Source: Riemerella anatipestifer_E (GTDB taxonomy: Bacteria; Bacteroidota; Bacteroidia; Flavobacteriales; Weeksellaceae). From it: 64,000 nucleotides of DNA. Under the pieces are notes generated by a model. That model had not been told where the DNA came from and searched no databases. It saw only the letters and a program-made list of their open reading frames with translations. The stretch covers positions 31,344-95,343 of the forward strand of contig NZ_LEKU01000010.1 in NCBI RefSeq assembly GCF_009932355.1, in the 5' to 3' direction. Below, in pieces: positions 34,205 through 42,990 of this stretch (its first letter is position 1; every line of letters begins with the position of its first letter). A program made the position numbers and the translations under genes.

Positions 34205-36037
34205 ATGAAAAAAAATATATTTCTAGCAAGTGTTTTACTGGGAACATTGGCTTACGGTCAAATCAATACACAGTCAAATCCTAATCCAGTAATAAATCAA
34301 GAAAATCCTTTTTTAGATGCATCTGGATATAATCGTTCAAATAATAATGTTGGTAAAGGTTTGTATTTTCCAAAGACAGATTTAACCACATGGGAATTTA
34401 AAACATCAACAATAAATCCAGGGAAATTCTCTACCTATTTTGATGGGATGATTGTTTATAATACTGGTTCGGGTAAAACTTTAGCGGATACTAGTAAAGG
34501 AGGCAAACAAGTAGAGGTAACCCCAGGTTTCTACTATTTTAAGAATCTTAACCAAACTTCTCCAAGTGGTAGTGTAGCTAATGGAGAATGGGTAAGATTA
34601 AGCGATACCCAAACCAATGACCAACTTTGGGCTCAGAGAGATAATAATAGTATTACAGAGACTTATCTAAAACCTGCTTTGGGACAAGGTGATTTTGTAG
34701 GATATCAAAAAACGAGAAAATATTTGTATAATTTAGGAAATGTAGCGGAGAGCGATTTAGCGCATCAGTATCTTAACAATGCTACAGGATATGTTTCTAA
34801 TGAAATTCCTTTTGCAACTTTGATCTCTTCGGATGCCTTGCCTCAAGTATCGAGTATTGCAGCAGGACGAGGTTTCTTTTTTACCTCTAATCAAGCCTTG
34901 CTAAAAGAGGCTCATGTTGCCTCTAATCCGTCAAAAACTTATCAATTAGATGAGTCAAGGTTAGTGGTTAAAGATGTTACATCGCCAATAGGAGGATTAA
35001 CAGGAGTTAATTCATCTGTTGACATGTTCTCTAATACTACGGCGTCAGGTATTTCAGGTATTTCGGGTATTACTTCGGTAGGAAGTGAAAACGGAAACTA
35101 TTCTAGAGCAACTGTAAGTAGTAATACAGGAGGTGTTTTTCATGCTAGAAACTATGGTACTTCTACGGATATGTATGGTACAAGAACTTTTGTAAGTAAT
35201 AGAGGTGTTGCGGATAATATACGCGGAAGTTACATCAATATATCTTCTCAAGTGCTTAACATTGGTCAAACATCTATGCCTGCACACACCGTAAAGGTAA
35301 TGTATGGAGTAGATAATGTGGTAAATGTATCAGAAAATGCTACGATAGAAACAAGAACCAATGGTATTAGGTCAGCTTCTTATTTTCGTCAGAACAGTAC
35401 AACTCCAGAACATTACGGTATCTACAATTATAGCAGAACTTATGCAGGAGCTAATGTGGGGCAACTTTATGGAGCAAGATATGCTTTTTATAATGATGCT
35501 ACAGCTACGGTAGGAGATATGTATGGTTTGTATATAGAAAATGTAAACAAAGGGGGTAATTTTAATTATGCTATTTATACTAATGAGGGAAAAGTTAGAT
35601 TTGGGGATAATGTAGGTATAGGCGTGGATGCTCCAGCAGAAAAATTAGAAGTCGCGGGTAAAGTAAAGGCAACAGCTTTTATAGGAACCAATGGTGCGGC
35701 TATCTTCCCAGACTATGTATTCCAAAAGTATTACACAGGAACTTCTAGTATTAAAGCAGATTATAGCTTTAAGACGCTAAGTCAAGTAGAAGATTTTGTA
35801 AAAGCTAACGGACATTTACCAGGGTATCAGTCTGCAGCAGAAATCAAAAAGCAAGGTTATGTAGACCTTATGGCAACTCAACTTACCAATGTGGAGAAGA
35901 TAGAGGAGCTTTATCTACATAGCATAGAGCAAGATAAGGTTTTAAAATCTCAAAAAGAAGAGTTAAAATCTAAAGATGCTAAAATAGCAGAATTAGAAGC
36001 TCGTTTACAGAAGTTAGAAGCCTTATTAGTAAAATAG
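34205..36037 (+). CDS. Large secreted protein with beta-rich body and C-terminal coiled coil
   Basis: The 610-residue protein has a signal peptide (MKKNIFLASVLLGTLAYGQ), a long Ser/Thr/Asn/Gly-rich body, the VGIGVDAPAEKLEVAGKVKA motif (about 478-497), the FPDYVFQKYYTG segment and a C-terminal coiled coil (about 560-610). Its last 130 residues nearly repeat those of the protein at the left edge of the window, also in DNA sequence, including about 30 identical bases around the stop codon. Family members are thought to be surface or secreted fibre-like proteins. No type IX sorting domain is recognisable at the end. Confidence 0.82.
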   Translation: MKKNIFLASVLLGTLAYGQINTQSNPNPVINQENPFLDASGYNRSNNNVGKGLYFPKTDLTTWEFKTSTINPGKFSTYFDGMIVYNTGSGKTLADTSKGGKQVEVTPGFYYFKNLNQTSPSGSVANGEWVRLSDTQTNDQLWAQRDNNSITETYLKPALGQGDFVGYQKTRKYLYNLGNVAESDLAHQYLNNATGYVSNEIPFATLISSDALPQVSSIAAGRGFFFTSNQALLKEAHVASNPSKTYQLDESRLVVKDVTSPIGGLTGVNSSVDMFSNTTASGISGISGITSVGSENGNYSRATVSSNTGGVFHARNYGTSTDMYGTRTFVSNRGVADNIRGSYINISSQVLNIGQTSMPAHTVKVMYGVDNVVNVSENATIETRTNGIRSASYFRQNSTTPEHYGIYNYSRTYAGANVGQLYGARYAFYNDATATVGDMYGLYIENVNKGGNFNYAIYTNEGKVRFGDNVGIGVDAPAEKLEVAGKVKATAFIGTNGAAIFPDYVFQKYYTGTSSIKADYSFKTLSQVEDFVKANGHLPGYQSAAEIKKQGYVDLMATQLTNVEKIEELYLHSIEQDKVLKSQKEELKSKDAKIAELEARLQKLEALLVK

Positions 36038-36044
36038 TTTAATG

Positions 36045-36083
36045 ATTCCTTATGATGCCTATCGGTATCGTGAGGAATTTTTA
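36045..36083 (+). terminator. Rho-independent terminator after large surface protein
   Basis: ATTCCTTATG (36045-36054) pairs with CGTGAGGAAT (36069-36078) with G-U pairs, followed by TTTTTA. Confidence 0.65.
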
Positions 36084-36124
36084 TCATCAAAATCAATTAC
36101 TGTAAATCATAAAAAGTAGAAATT

Positions 36125-36508
36125 ATGCCAGTAAAATTTAAAGCAATCGAAAGAGGTCAGCCCGGCGTAAGCGGTGGCGGCAACAAAAAATGGTATGCTT
36201 CTCCTAATATGAGCGGAGAGAAAACCCTAACCGACCTTACCAGAGACATAGAGAAAATCTCTACGGTAAGCGGAGCGGACATCAGAGCGGTACTCTACGC
36301 TTTAGTAGATGTGATGCAATCGTCCTTAGCTAATGGACAAATTGTTCGTTTAGGAGAGTTGGGCAGTCTGCGAGTGAGTTTTAGTAGTGAGGGCAAAGCT
36401 ACGGAGAAAGAAGTAACGGCTAATGCTATTAAACAAGCTAAAGTGATTTTCACTCCTGCTAAAGGAATAAAAGATACCCTAGCGACACTCACTTACGAGA
36501 AGGCTTAG
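36125..36508 (+). CDS. HU-related DNA-binding protein
   Basis: The 127-residue protein belongs to the Bacteroidota HU-related group (histone-like, TIGR01201 pattern). After a short N-terminal strand (MPVKFKAIERGQP) it has helices with LTDLTRDIEKISTVSGADIRAVLYALVDVM, then the beta-arm region QIVRLGELGSLRVSFSSEG and a C-terminal TPAKGIKDTL. Such proteins bind DNA without known sequence preference. It follows a surface-protein gene and a terminator, as at 840, but lacks the DUF4469 part. Confidence 0.85.
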   Translation: MPVKFKAIERGQPGVSGGGNKKWYASPNMSGEKTLTDLTRDIEKISTVSGADIRAVLYALVDVMQSSLANGQIVRLGELGSLRVSFSSEGKATEKEVTANAIKQAKVIFTPAKGIKDTLATLTYEKA

Positions 36509-36536
36509 GATAACCCCTAAGCCCCCTTTAAAAAAA

Positions 36537-36581
36537 CCGATGCTTATAAAATCAAAAACTTATAGGCATCGGATTTTTTTT
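36537..36581 (+). terminator. Rho-independent terminator after HU-related gene
   Basis: A 13-bp stem (36537-36549 with 36560-36572, one G-U) is followed by eight T. A second hairpin (GGCTTAGG 36502-36509 with CCTAAGCC 36516-36523) overlaps the stop codon. Confidence 0.88.
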
Positions 36582-36589
36582 AATAAGCA

Positions 36590-37340
36590 TAAAAATAATT
36601 TTTATAGGCATAAGTTTTAGAAGTTGTTCTTTTTGTTATTTGTCCTTTTGTCTTGAAACAAAAGGATAAAAAGTTCAAGAGCAAAGGTTAGGTTTGGCTC
36701 CGCCGAACCACTTCGTTAGGTTTGCCTTCGGCACGGAACTGACCCCTGCTATTTGGAAGCTACCGCTCCCAATACCGCTACGGGGTCAGCTCCTAAACTT
36801 ACCTTTGCTCGGCAGACTGTTGATAATAGCTAAGCGGTTATCATTTAAAGCAGTTTTAAAATGGTCTTTGGTGGGTAGCCGTTAAAAAAATAGGAGTAAA
36901 GGCGTTAAAAAAGTTTTACTGTTTGAGCAGGCGTTGGGTAACGAGGCGGGGCGAGTTTTAAAACTTTTAGCCTTTGTGAGTATTTTTTAGGCATAGCCAC
37001 CACAACCTTGAATTTTTGCTTCTTTTGTTTCAAGACAAAAGAAGGTAGATAAGTATATATCTGTACTTTTAGCTTGACCTAAAAGTACCAAAAAGTTAAG
37101 ACTAGAAAACTACGGCTAAAAAATGAGTCTTCCATTCTAAAAGCCCTAGAACTCACGCCAAGGCTTAAACCCTATGCTTGTTCAGACAATAGGTTTTTCT
37201 TAACGAATGGACGCCCCATTTTCTTAACGCCTCCGTTTCCTTAGGTCGGAGGGTGGAGCGGTGATAATTTAGTATTGCTTTAAACGGTCTTTGCTCGGCA
37301 GACCGTTGATGACGGCTAACGGTTTTAAAATGAAATAATC
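36590..37340. repeat. Repeat-rich, structured non-coding region
   Basis: About 750 bp without a convincing gene. Hairpins: 36643-36666; CTGACCCC 36739-36746 with GGGGTCAG 36782-36789; 37019-37044; and GTACTTTTAG 37063-37072 with CTAAAAGTAC 37079-37088. The hairpins at 36643 and 37019 share an 18-base core in inverted orientation. A 36-nt sequence containing TTTGCTCGGCAGAC recurs directly at 36803-36838 and 37288-37323 with about 80% identity. The plus-strand frame 36694-36885 lies wholly in these repeats and is not called. Possible readings are decayed mobile elements or non-coding RNA. Confidence 0.65.
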
Positions 37341-37361
37341 TTTGATAAGATAAACATCTCT

Positions 37362-37404
37362 AAAAAACGATGCCTATAAGTCTTGTTTAGATTTTATAGG
37401 CATC
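37362..37404 (-). terminator. Terminator of the ABC-F gene (minus strand)
   Basis: The stem GATGCCTATA (37369-37378) with TATAGGCATC (37395-37404) is followed, on the minus strand, by CGTTTTTT. The stem sequence is nearly that of the HU-gene terminator at 36537. Confidence 0.8.
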
Positions 37405-37436
37405 AATTTTTGGAGTAAGATAGAGCCTTTTTTATT

Positions 37437-39359
37437 TTAAAATGAATCCAATTGCTCCGATAGGCTTTCCCATTCAGACATAATAGCTTCTAGTTCCTTT
37501 TGTAAGGTTTGGTATTTTTCTAGTTCCTGTTCCGTAGGATTGGTCTTTGCAAATATATCCTCTAGAGTTGCTATCTCGGTTTCGTAGTCGGCTATTTTCT
37601 CCTCTAGCTTCTTTATTTTGTTTTGCAGGTTTTTTTGCTCTTTAGAGATAAATTGAGGTTTCTCCACCACCACAGGCTCCGCTTTTGGAGGAGGTGTTTT
37701 GGCTTTTTCCTCTAGCTTAGATTTTTCTACGGATATTTCTCTGATGCTTTCCTTTTGTCGGTATTCTAGGTACTCGTCTATGTTACCTAAAAACTCCTTC
37801 ATCTTACCATCTCTAAACTCAAAAATCTTATCACAAAGCCCTTGCAAGAACTCCCTGTCGTGAGAAATAACGATAAGTGTGCCTTCAAAATTCTGTAAAG
37901 CGAGTTTTATAATTTCCTTGGACTGTATGTCTAAGTGGTTAGTCGGTTCGTCCATAATCAAAGTATTGAACGGACGCAACAACAATTTACATAATGCTAA
38001 CCTATTTCTTTCACCTCCAGAAAGCACTTTGGTTTTCTTGTTTACGGCATCGCCTTGGAATAGAAAACTCCCTAAAAGGTCTCTTACTCTAGGTCTGGTT
38101 TCTTCTGTAGCAGCATCTTCGGCTTCTTCTAGTACGGTTTTGTTTGGAGTGAGTACTTCCTCTTGATTTTGGGCAAAGTAGCCGATGTTTACATTGTGTC
38201 CTAAATTCCAACTTCCTGAATAATCTTTAATTTCTCCTGCGAGTATTTTGGCAAGGGTGGTTTTACCTTGACCGTTTTGTCCGAGTAAGGCTATTTTTTC
38301 GCCTCTTTGGACGAAAAAGTCTACACCGTCAAAAACTTGTTTTGTGCCGTAGGCTTTTCCTAAATTTTCAGCTTCAAAGATTACTTTCCCAGGAACGATA
38401 CTCTGCACAAACCTAATGTTGAACTTAGAAACATCTTCGTTATCTATTTCTATGCGTTCTATTTTTTCTAATTTTTTAATCAAGGATTGAGCGAAAGAGG
38501 CCTTGGTAGCACTAGCTCGAAATCGGTTGATGTTGTCTTCCATTTGCTTGATTTCGGCATCTTGGTTCTTTTTGGCTTGTTCTAGCTTTTCTCTTCGTTC
38601 CTTGCGGAGCTCTAGGTATTTGGTATAGTTGGCTTTGTAGTCATCTACCTTTTTATTATTGATGTCAAAAGTTCGGTTGCATACCGAAGTCATAAATTGC
38701 TTGTCGTGGCTTACCAGTACAATAGCCCCAGGGTAATCTTTCAGGAAGTTTTCTAACCAAATGATGGACTCCATATCCAAGTGGTTGGTAGGCTCGTCCA
38801 GTAACATAAGGTCGTTCTTTTGGAGGAGTAGTTTGGCGAGTTCTATCCTCATACGCCAGCCGCCAGAAAACTCATCGGTTATCTTTTGGAAGTCGTCTGC
38901 TTTAAAGCCTAGTCCCAAAAGTATTTTCTCCATATCGCCTTCTAGGTTGTAAGCATCGTGATGATGAAGCAAGTCGTTAAGCTCCGTCATACGATGAATG
39001 AGCTGATGGTAGGCATCGCTTTCGTAGTCGGTTCTAGTGGCTAGTTGATGATTAACTTCGTCTAGCTCTGCTTTCATCGCGTTGATTTGTTCAAAGGCTT
39101 GCATCGTTTCGTCCCAAACGGTTCTACCTTTTACAAAATCTAAATCTTGCTTTAAGAAACCTATGCTGATGTTACCTTCTGGGATTACTTCGCCTTCGTA
39201 GAAACTTATTTCGCCCGAAAGCATTTTGAGGAGTGTAGATTTACCAGCTCCATTCTTCCCAACTAAACCTATTTTATCTTCTTTTTTTATAGTGAAATTA
39301 ACATCACGGAACAGGTAATTTCCCGAATGATGCAACCCTAAACTCTGAACTGAAAGCAC
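37437..39359 (-). CDS. ABC-F family ATPase
   Basis: The 640-residue soluble protein has two ABC domains and no membrane segments. The first has Walker A GKNGAGKST (34-42), signature FSGGW and DEPTNHLD. The second has Walker A GQNGQGKTT (about 358-366), signature LSGGERNR and DEPTNHLD. The interdomain linker is about 80 residues and charged, and the C-terminus ends in a long coiled coil (about 560-640) after a proline-rich hinge. This is the Uup/YheS-like ABC-F layout. Such proteins act on ribosomes or DNA structures; which one applies here cannot be told. Confidence 0.92.
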   Translation of the reverse strand: MLSVQSLGLHHSGNYLFRDVNFTIKKEDKIGLVGKNGAGKSTLLKMLSGEISFYEGEVIPEGNISIGFLKQDLDFVKGRTVWDETMQAFEQINAMKAELDEVNHQLATRTDYESDAYHQLIHRMTELNDLLHHHDAYNLEGDMEKILLGLGFKADDFQKITDEFSGGWRMRIELAKLLLQKNDLMLLDEPTNHLDMESIIWLENFLKDYPGAIVLVSHDKQFMTSVCNRTFDINNKKVDDYKANYTKYLELRKERREKLEQAKKNQDAEIKQMEDNINRFRASATKASFAQSLIKKLEKIERIEIDNEDVSKFNIRFVQSIVPGKVIFEAENLGKAYGTKQVFDGVDFFVQRGEKIALLGQNGQGKTTLAKILAGEIKDYSGSWNLGHNVNIGYFAQNQEEVLTPNKTVLEEAEDAATEETRPRVRDLLGSFLFQGDAVNKKTKVLSGGERNRLALCKLLLRPFNTLIMDEPTNHLDIQSKEIIKLALQNFEGTLIVISHDREFLQGLCDKIFEFRDGKMKEFLGNIDEYLEYRQKESIREISVEKSKLEEKAKTPPPKAEPVVVEKPQFISKEQKNLQNKIKKLEEKIADYETEIATLEDIFAKTNPTEQELEKYQTLQKELEAIMSEWESLSEQLDSF

Positions 39360-39478
39360 AATGTCTAATTTTTAAATGATTAACAATTTAACGAACGGCA
39401 AAAATAAGGAAAATAACTGTACTATGATTTTTATCCATATTGGCAATTGGTGTTGTAAAAAATATTAGTTTTGTACTC

Positions 39479-39856
39479 GTGAAAAAGGTTTTAGCTTATA
39501 TAATGTTAGCGATTATAATGCTGGTTTCTTTCCAGCAGAGTATAGTTGTGGTTCATTTTAAGCTAAACCAAAGTTTTATAGAGGCAAATTATTGTATTAA
39601 TAAAGATAAGCCTCAGATGAATTGTCATGGTAAATGTTACTTAGAAAAAGAACTGAAAGACAACCAACAAGACGACGTTTTGGTAGGTCTATCTTTATAT
39701 GAAACGGTTGTTTTTGTACTTTTGGATAATGGGTTGCCTACCTTTGATGAGGTTTTCTACGAAAATTCTGAACGCAAGATTATATCCAAAGACTTCTTTG
39801 TTCTAAGAGATGTTTTTGACCAATCGTTTCGTCCTCCTATTTCGTTAGCTGTTTAA
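39479..39856 (+). CDS. Small membrane protein with NCHGKC motif, start of copper-related cluster
   Basis: The protein is 125 residues from the GTG at 39479, 5 bases after a TAGTTTTG -7 box (39466-39473). It has an N-terminal membrane segment (about 4-25), then Cys39, Cys49 and Cys53 in CINKDKPQMNCHGKCYLEKEL, and a mostly polar C-terminus. This Cys/His pattern is recurrent in short flavobacterial proteins near metal-uptake genes and suggests metal binding; this is inference from pattern and place. It precedes the MbnP/MbnH-like genes by 170 bp. Function not established. Confidence 0.7.
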   Translation: MKKVLAYIMLAIIMLVSFQQSIVVVHFKLNQSFIEANYCINKDKPQMNCHGKCYLEKELKDNQQDDVLVGLSLYETVVFVLLDNGLPTFDEVFYENSERKIISKDFFVLRDVFDQSFRPPISLAV

Positions 39857-40026
39857 TCATTTTATTTTTATGCTATCATTGTTTCCTTTATTTTGATAAA
39901 GGATTGGTGGTGTGTATCGTTTCGGATATGATAATAGTTGTCATTTATTCGGGACTAATTATGAGCACTTTTTATTCTGGTGTTCTATCTAATCAATTTA
40001 ATCAGTTTAACTAAATAGAAAAAATT

Positions 40027-40842
40027 ATGAAAAAATATATCGTATTTGCTTATGTTGCAATCATTTTAAGTTTGGTAGTATCTTGTAACAGAGATGAAGA
40101 ACCAACTATAGACGCTAATGATAAAAATTCTGTAACATTAAAATTTGAAAACTTCTTTAACGGACAGGCAATGTATGAGCTTTCTGGAGTTTATACTTCG
40201 TCATCATCTCAGAAACACAAGTTTAGTACTTTAAAATACATTGTGAGTGATGTTATTCTAGTAAAATCCGATGGTGCAGAGGTTAAATATCATTACCAAA
40301 ATCCAGACAAAGGTGCTTATATCGTGGACCAGTCGGAGGAAGCAATAACGCATAATTTTGTGTTAGAGGAAATTCCTGCTGGAGATTATAAGCAAGTTAA
40401 ATTTGGGCTAGGTATTTCTCCTGATGCGTTTGTTTTAGGGCAAGAAAAACAGGCTTTGTTTTGGGATAAAGCTAAGACGAATGGTATGAGCTGGAGCTGG
40501 GCAAGTGGCTATAAATTTGTGAATTTTGAAGGAACTTATTCTGATGCTTTAGACAAAAATTTCAAAATACATATAGGTAATATAGGGAATCCACAACAGA
40601 GTAATACTCCTGATGTTTATAAAGTTATCACATTAGACTTGCCACAAGTGGCTAAGGTAAGAAAAGTAATTGCTCCTCAAATACACATTATGGCGGATAT
40701 TAACCAATTCTTAAGTGGTAAGAATAAAGTGGTTTTATCAGATGATAATGCACAGGCGATGCACCCTAGTAAGTCTGTGGTAAAGGAAACAGCGGAAAAT
40801 CTTTCGCTTATGTTTAGTGTGGACCATGTTCATAATAACTAG
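40027..40842 (+). CDS. MbnP-like copper-associated lipoprotein
   Basis: The 271-residue protein has a lipobox (LVVSC, Cys20). The body has the MbnP-domain pattern: VTLKFENFFNGQAMY, FSTLKYIVSDVILVKSDG, IPAGDYKQVKFGLGI and the Trp-containing segment MSWSWASGYKFVNFEG (Trp156, Trp158), with VDHVHNN at the end. MbnP partners the di-haem MbnH in methanobactin clusters, where MbnH modifies a tryptophan of MbnP; homologues also occur without methanobactin, linked to copper binding. The MbnH-like gene follows 85 bp downstream. No methanobactin precursor was seen. Confidence 0.8.
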   Translation: MKKYIVFAYVAIILSLVVSCNRDEEPTIDANDKNSVTLKFENFFNGQAMYELSGVYTSSSSQKHKFSTLKYIVSDVILVKSDGAEVKYHYQNPDKGAYIVDQSEEAITHNFVLEEIPAGDYKQVKFGLGISPDAFVLGQEKQALFWDKAKTNGMSWSWASGYKFVNFEGTYSDALDKNFKIHIGNIGNPQQSNTPDVYKVITLDLPQVAKVRKVIAPQIHIMADINQFLSGKNKVVLSDDNAQAMHPSKSVVKETAENLSLMFSVDHVHNN

Positions 40843-40927
40843 GCTACTATTTCCAATAAATTATTTTTAATTATAAACTCTACCTGAAGTTAAGTCTTTG
40901 GGTAGGGTTTAAATAAATTACGGAAAA

Positions 40928-41974
40928 ATGAAAAGCTATATTATCACAGGGCTGGTGGTTCTTGTTTCTGTGCTTTCTTGTCGGAACGATGAGGCGGAAG
41001 TTCAGTATCCTATAGACCAACCTTACGCATTTGGAATACCATCTAATTTTCCAGAAGTGAAGTATAATTTACAAGCTAATAAACCTACGGAATATGGCGT
41101 TCAGCTAGGAAAAAAGCTATTTTATGACGGAAGATTAGCCAAAGATAATGCTGTGGCGTGTGCTTTTTGCCATATTCAAGAAGACGCCTTTACGCATCAC
41201 GGACACACGGTGAGCCACGGAGTAGAAGGCAGAGAAGGTTTTAGAAACGCTTTGCCTATTCAGAATATGATTTTTTTGGATAAATATATGTGGGACGGTT
41301 CTGTAACCGATTTAGAGATGCAACCTATTATTCCTATTTCGGCACACGAAGAAATGGACGAAACCATAGAAAATATTACACAGAAGATTAAAGACGATAA
41401 AGATTATAAAAGACTTTTTACCATTGTGTATGGCGATGACAAAGTTACGGCTGAAAGAATTTTGAAATCCATCACACAATTTATGTCTATAATGATTTCT
41501 GCTAACAGTAAGTATGATAAAGTGGTAAGAAATGAAGGAGAAAAATTTACAGAGGAGGAGGCGAGAGGCTATACTATTTTTAAGCAAAAATGTACGGCTT
41601 GCCACTCCACGGATTTGTTTACAGACCAAAGTTACAGAAATACAGGGCTGCCTTATAATCCGATATTAAAAGATGAAGGTAGAAAAAGAGTAACAGGTAA
41701 AGACTCTGATTTTTTGAAGTTTAGAGTGCCTAGCCTTAGAAATGTGGAATATACTGCTCCATATACTCACGATGGTAGATTTTACACATTAAAGGCTTTA
41801 CTTGATTTTTATGATTCAGGAGTTATAGACAATCCTAACTTAGACCCTGAATTTAGAAAGGTTAAAGGTAGAGTAGGAATTCCTTTAACAGAGCAAGAAA
41901 AATATGATCTTATTTCGTTTTTAAAAACATTAAGTGATACTCAATTTATTACTAACCCAGCATTTTCAGAATAG
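40928..41974 (+). CDS. MbnH/cytochrome c peroxidase-like di-haem lipoprotein
   Basis: The 348-residue protein has a lipobox (VSVLSC, Cys18) and two haem c motifs, CAFCH (78-82) and CTACH (222-226). It also has the usual peroxidase segments GKKLFYDGRLAKDN, WDGSVTDLEMQ and PYTHDGRFYTLKALLDFY. This is the bacterial di-haem cytochrome c peroxidase/MauG superfamily. The neighbouring MbnP-like gene argues for an MbnH-type enzyme acting on that protein, rather than a plain peroxidase. The next gene begins directly at the stop codon. Confidence 0.85.
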   Translation: MKSYIITGLVVLVSVLSCRNDEAEVQYPIDQPYAFGIPSNFPEVKYNLQANKPTEYGVQLGKKLFYDGRLAKDNAVACAFCHIQEDAFTHHGHTVSHGVEGREGFRNALPIQNMIFLDKYMWDGSVTDLEMQPIIPISAHEEMDETIENITQKIKDDKDYKRLFTIVYGDDKVTAERILKSITQFMSIMISANSKYDKVVRNEGEKFTEEEARGYTIFKQKCTACHSTDLFTDQSYRNTGLPYNPILKDEGRKRVTGKDSDFLKFRVPSLRNVEYTAPYTHDGRFYTLKALLDFYDSGVIDNPNLDPEFRKVKGRVGIPLTEQEKYDLISFLKTLSDTQFITNPAFSE

Positions 41975-42922
41975 ATGATGAAACAGATAATTTTAATTTT
42001 TAATTTATTTAGTCTATTGATTTTACAGGCTAAAGATAGTATTAGTGTTAAACCAACAAATTTTACTATCCAATCTCTAAGGTGGTTAGAGGAAGATTGT
42101 GATGCGTGTGGTTGTGCGGTAGGTAATGCGGCTTCTGGTTTTGAAAGCATACTCAATCCTCAGTTTATAGGTGTTAAATATCTTTACCAATCGTATGAAT
42201 CTAAAAGTAATATTTTAGATGCTCATTTTTCCGTTCCAGAGCATTACAACACGGTGCAAATCTGGGGGCGTATTCCACTACATAAAAATGTAGATGTTTA
42301 TGCCAATTTGCCATTTCATTTTCATAGTAGATATACAGCAGATACCAAACAAGAATTAAGTGGTGTGGGAGATGCGTCGGCATCGGTTATTTATAAACTT
42401 AATTTGGATAAACAAGATTCGCATAGGCTTAATTTTGGAGTTGGGGTTAAAGTACCATTAGCTAAATTTGATGAGAAAACGGCTAACTCCTATAATCCGA
42501 GTTTTCAAAGAGGTACGGGAAGTTGGGACTATTCCGCCATTGTTAATTATACTTATATGAAAGGACAATGGGCTGTGGCACTCTCTACCGATTATATATT
42601 CAAAAATCAGAATAAATATTATTATCGTTTTGGAGATCAATGGAATACTTCTGTTACAGGGTATTATATCAAAGATTTTGATAGTTTTAGATTGTCTCCT
42701 AGAGTAGGGATTTCTACGGAAAAGTATTTCCAAAATGTACAGGTGGGAGAAAAAGTGCCTCACACGGGCGGTTATCTGGTGTTGAGTAAATTGGGAGCGG
42801 AGTTTTCCTTCCGTAAGTTTAATATAGGTGTGGAAAGTCAATTGCCTTTGCGTTCCGAAATAGCTATCAATTCCGTTAGGATAAATGCGAGACATTCTGT
42901 TTACATCAATTTTAACCTTTAA
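41975..42922 (+). CDS. Outer-membrane beta-barrel-like protein with CxxCxC motif
   Basis: The protein is 315 residues, starting right after the upstream stop codon. A signal-peptide-like N-terminus (to about residue 20) is followed by a cysteine cluster, EDCDACGCAVGN (Cys42, 45, 47), then by alternating strands rich in Tyr, Phe and Gly, ending in a beta-strand (SVYINFNL) as in outer-membrane barrels. The motif suggests a metal site at the periplasmic or surface side. With the MbnP- and MbnH-like genes it makes a likely copper import or handling system; the transported species is inference. Confidence 0.68.
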   Translation: MMKQIILIFNLFSLLILQAKDSISVKPTNFTIQSLRWLEEDCDACGCAVGNAASGFESILNPQFIGVKYLYQSYESKSNILDAHFSVPEHYNTVQIWGRIPLHKNVDVYANLPFHFHSRYTADTKQELSGVGDASASVIYKLNLDKQDSHRLNFGVGVKVPLAKFDEKTANSYNPSFQRGTGSWDYSAIVNYTYMKGQWAVALSTDYIFKNQNKYYYRFGDQWNTSVTGYYIKDFDSFRLSPRVGISTEKYFQNVQVGEKVPHTGGYLVLSKLGAEFSFRKFNIGVESQLPLRSEIAINSVRINARHSVYINFNL

Positions 42923-42990
42923 TTATAAAGGAGTAGATTTTAGCATTTGATATTTATAGTTTATTTTTGAGGTAAATTATAAGTATTTCT

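Noticed and set aside
36694..36885. 63-residue open frame in the repeat-rich region
   Set aside because: It is composed entirely of hairpin and repeat sequence and has no start context or recognisable protein features.
39479..42922. Methanobactin biosynthesis cluster
   Set aside because: MbnP- and MbnH-like genes are present, but I found no small precursor peptide and no MbnB/MbnC-like genes.
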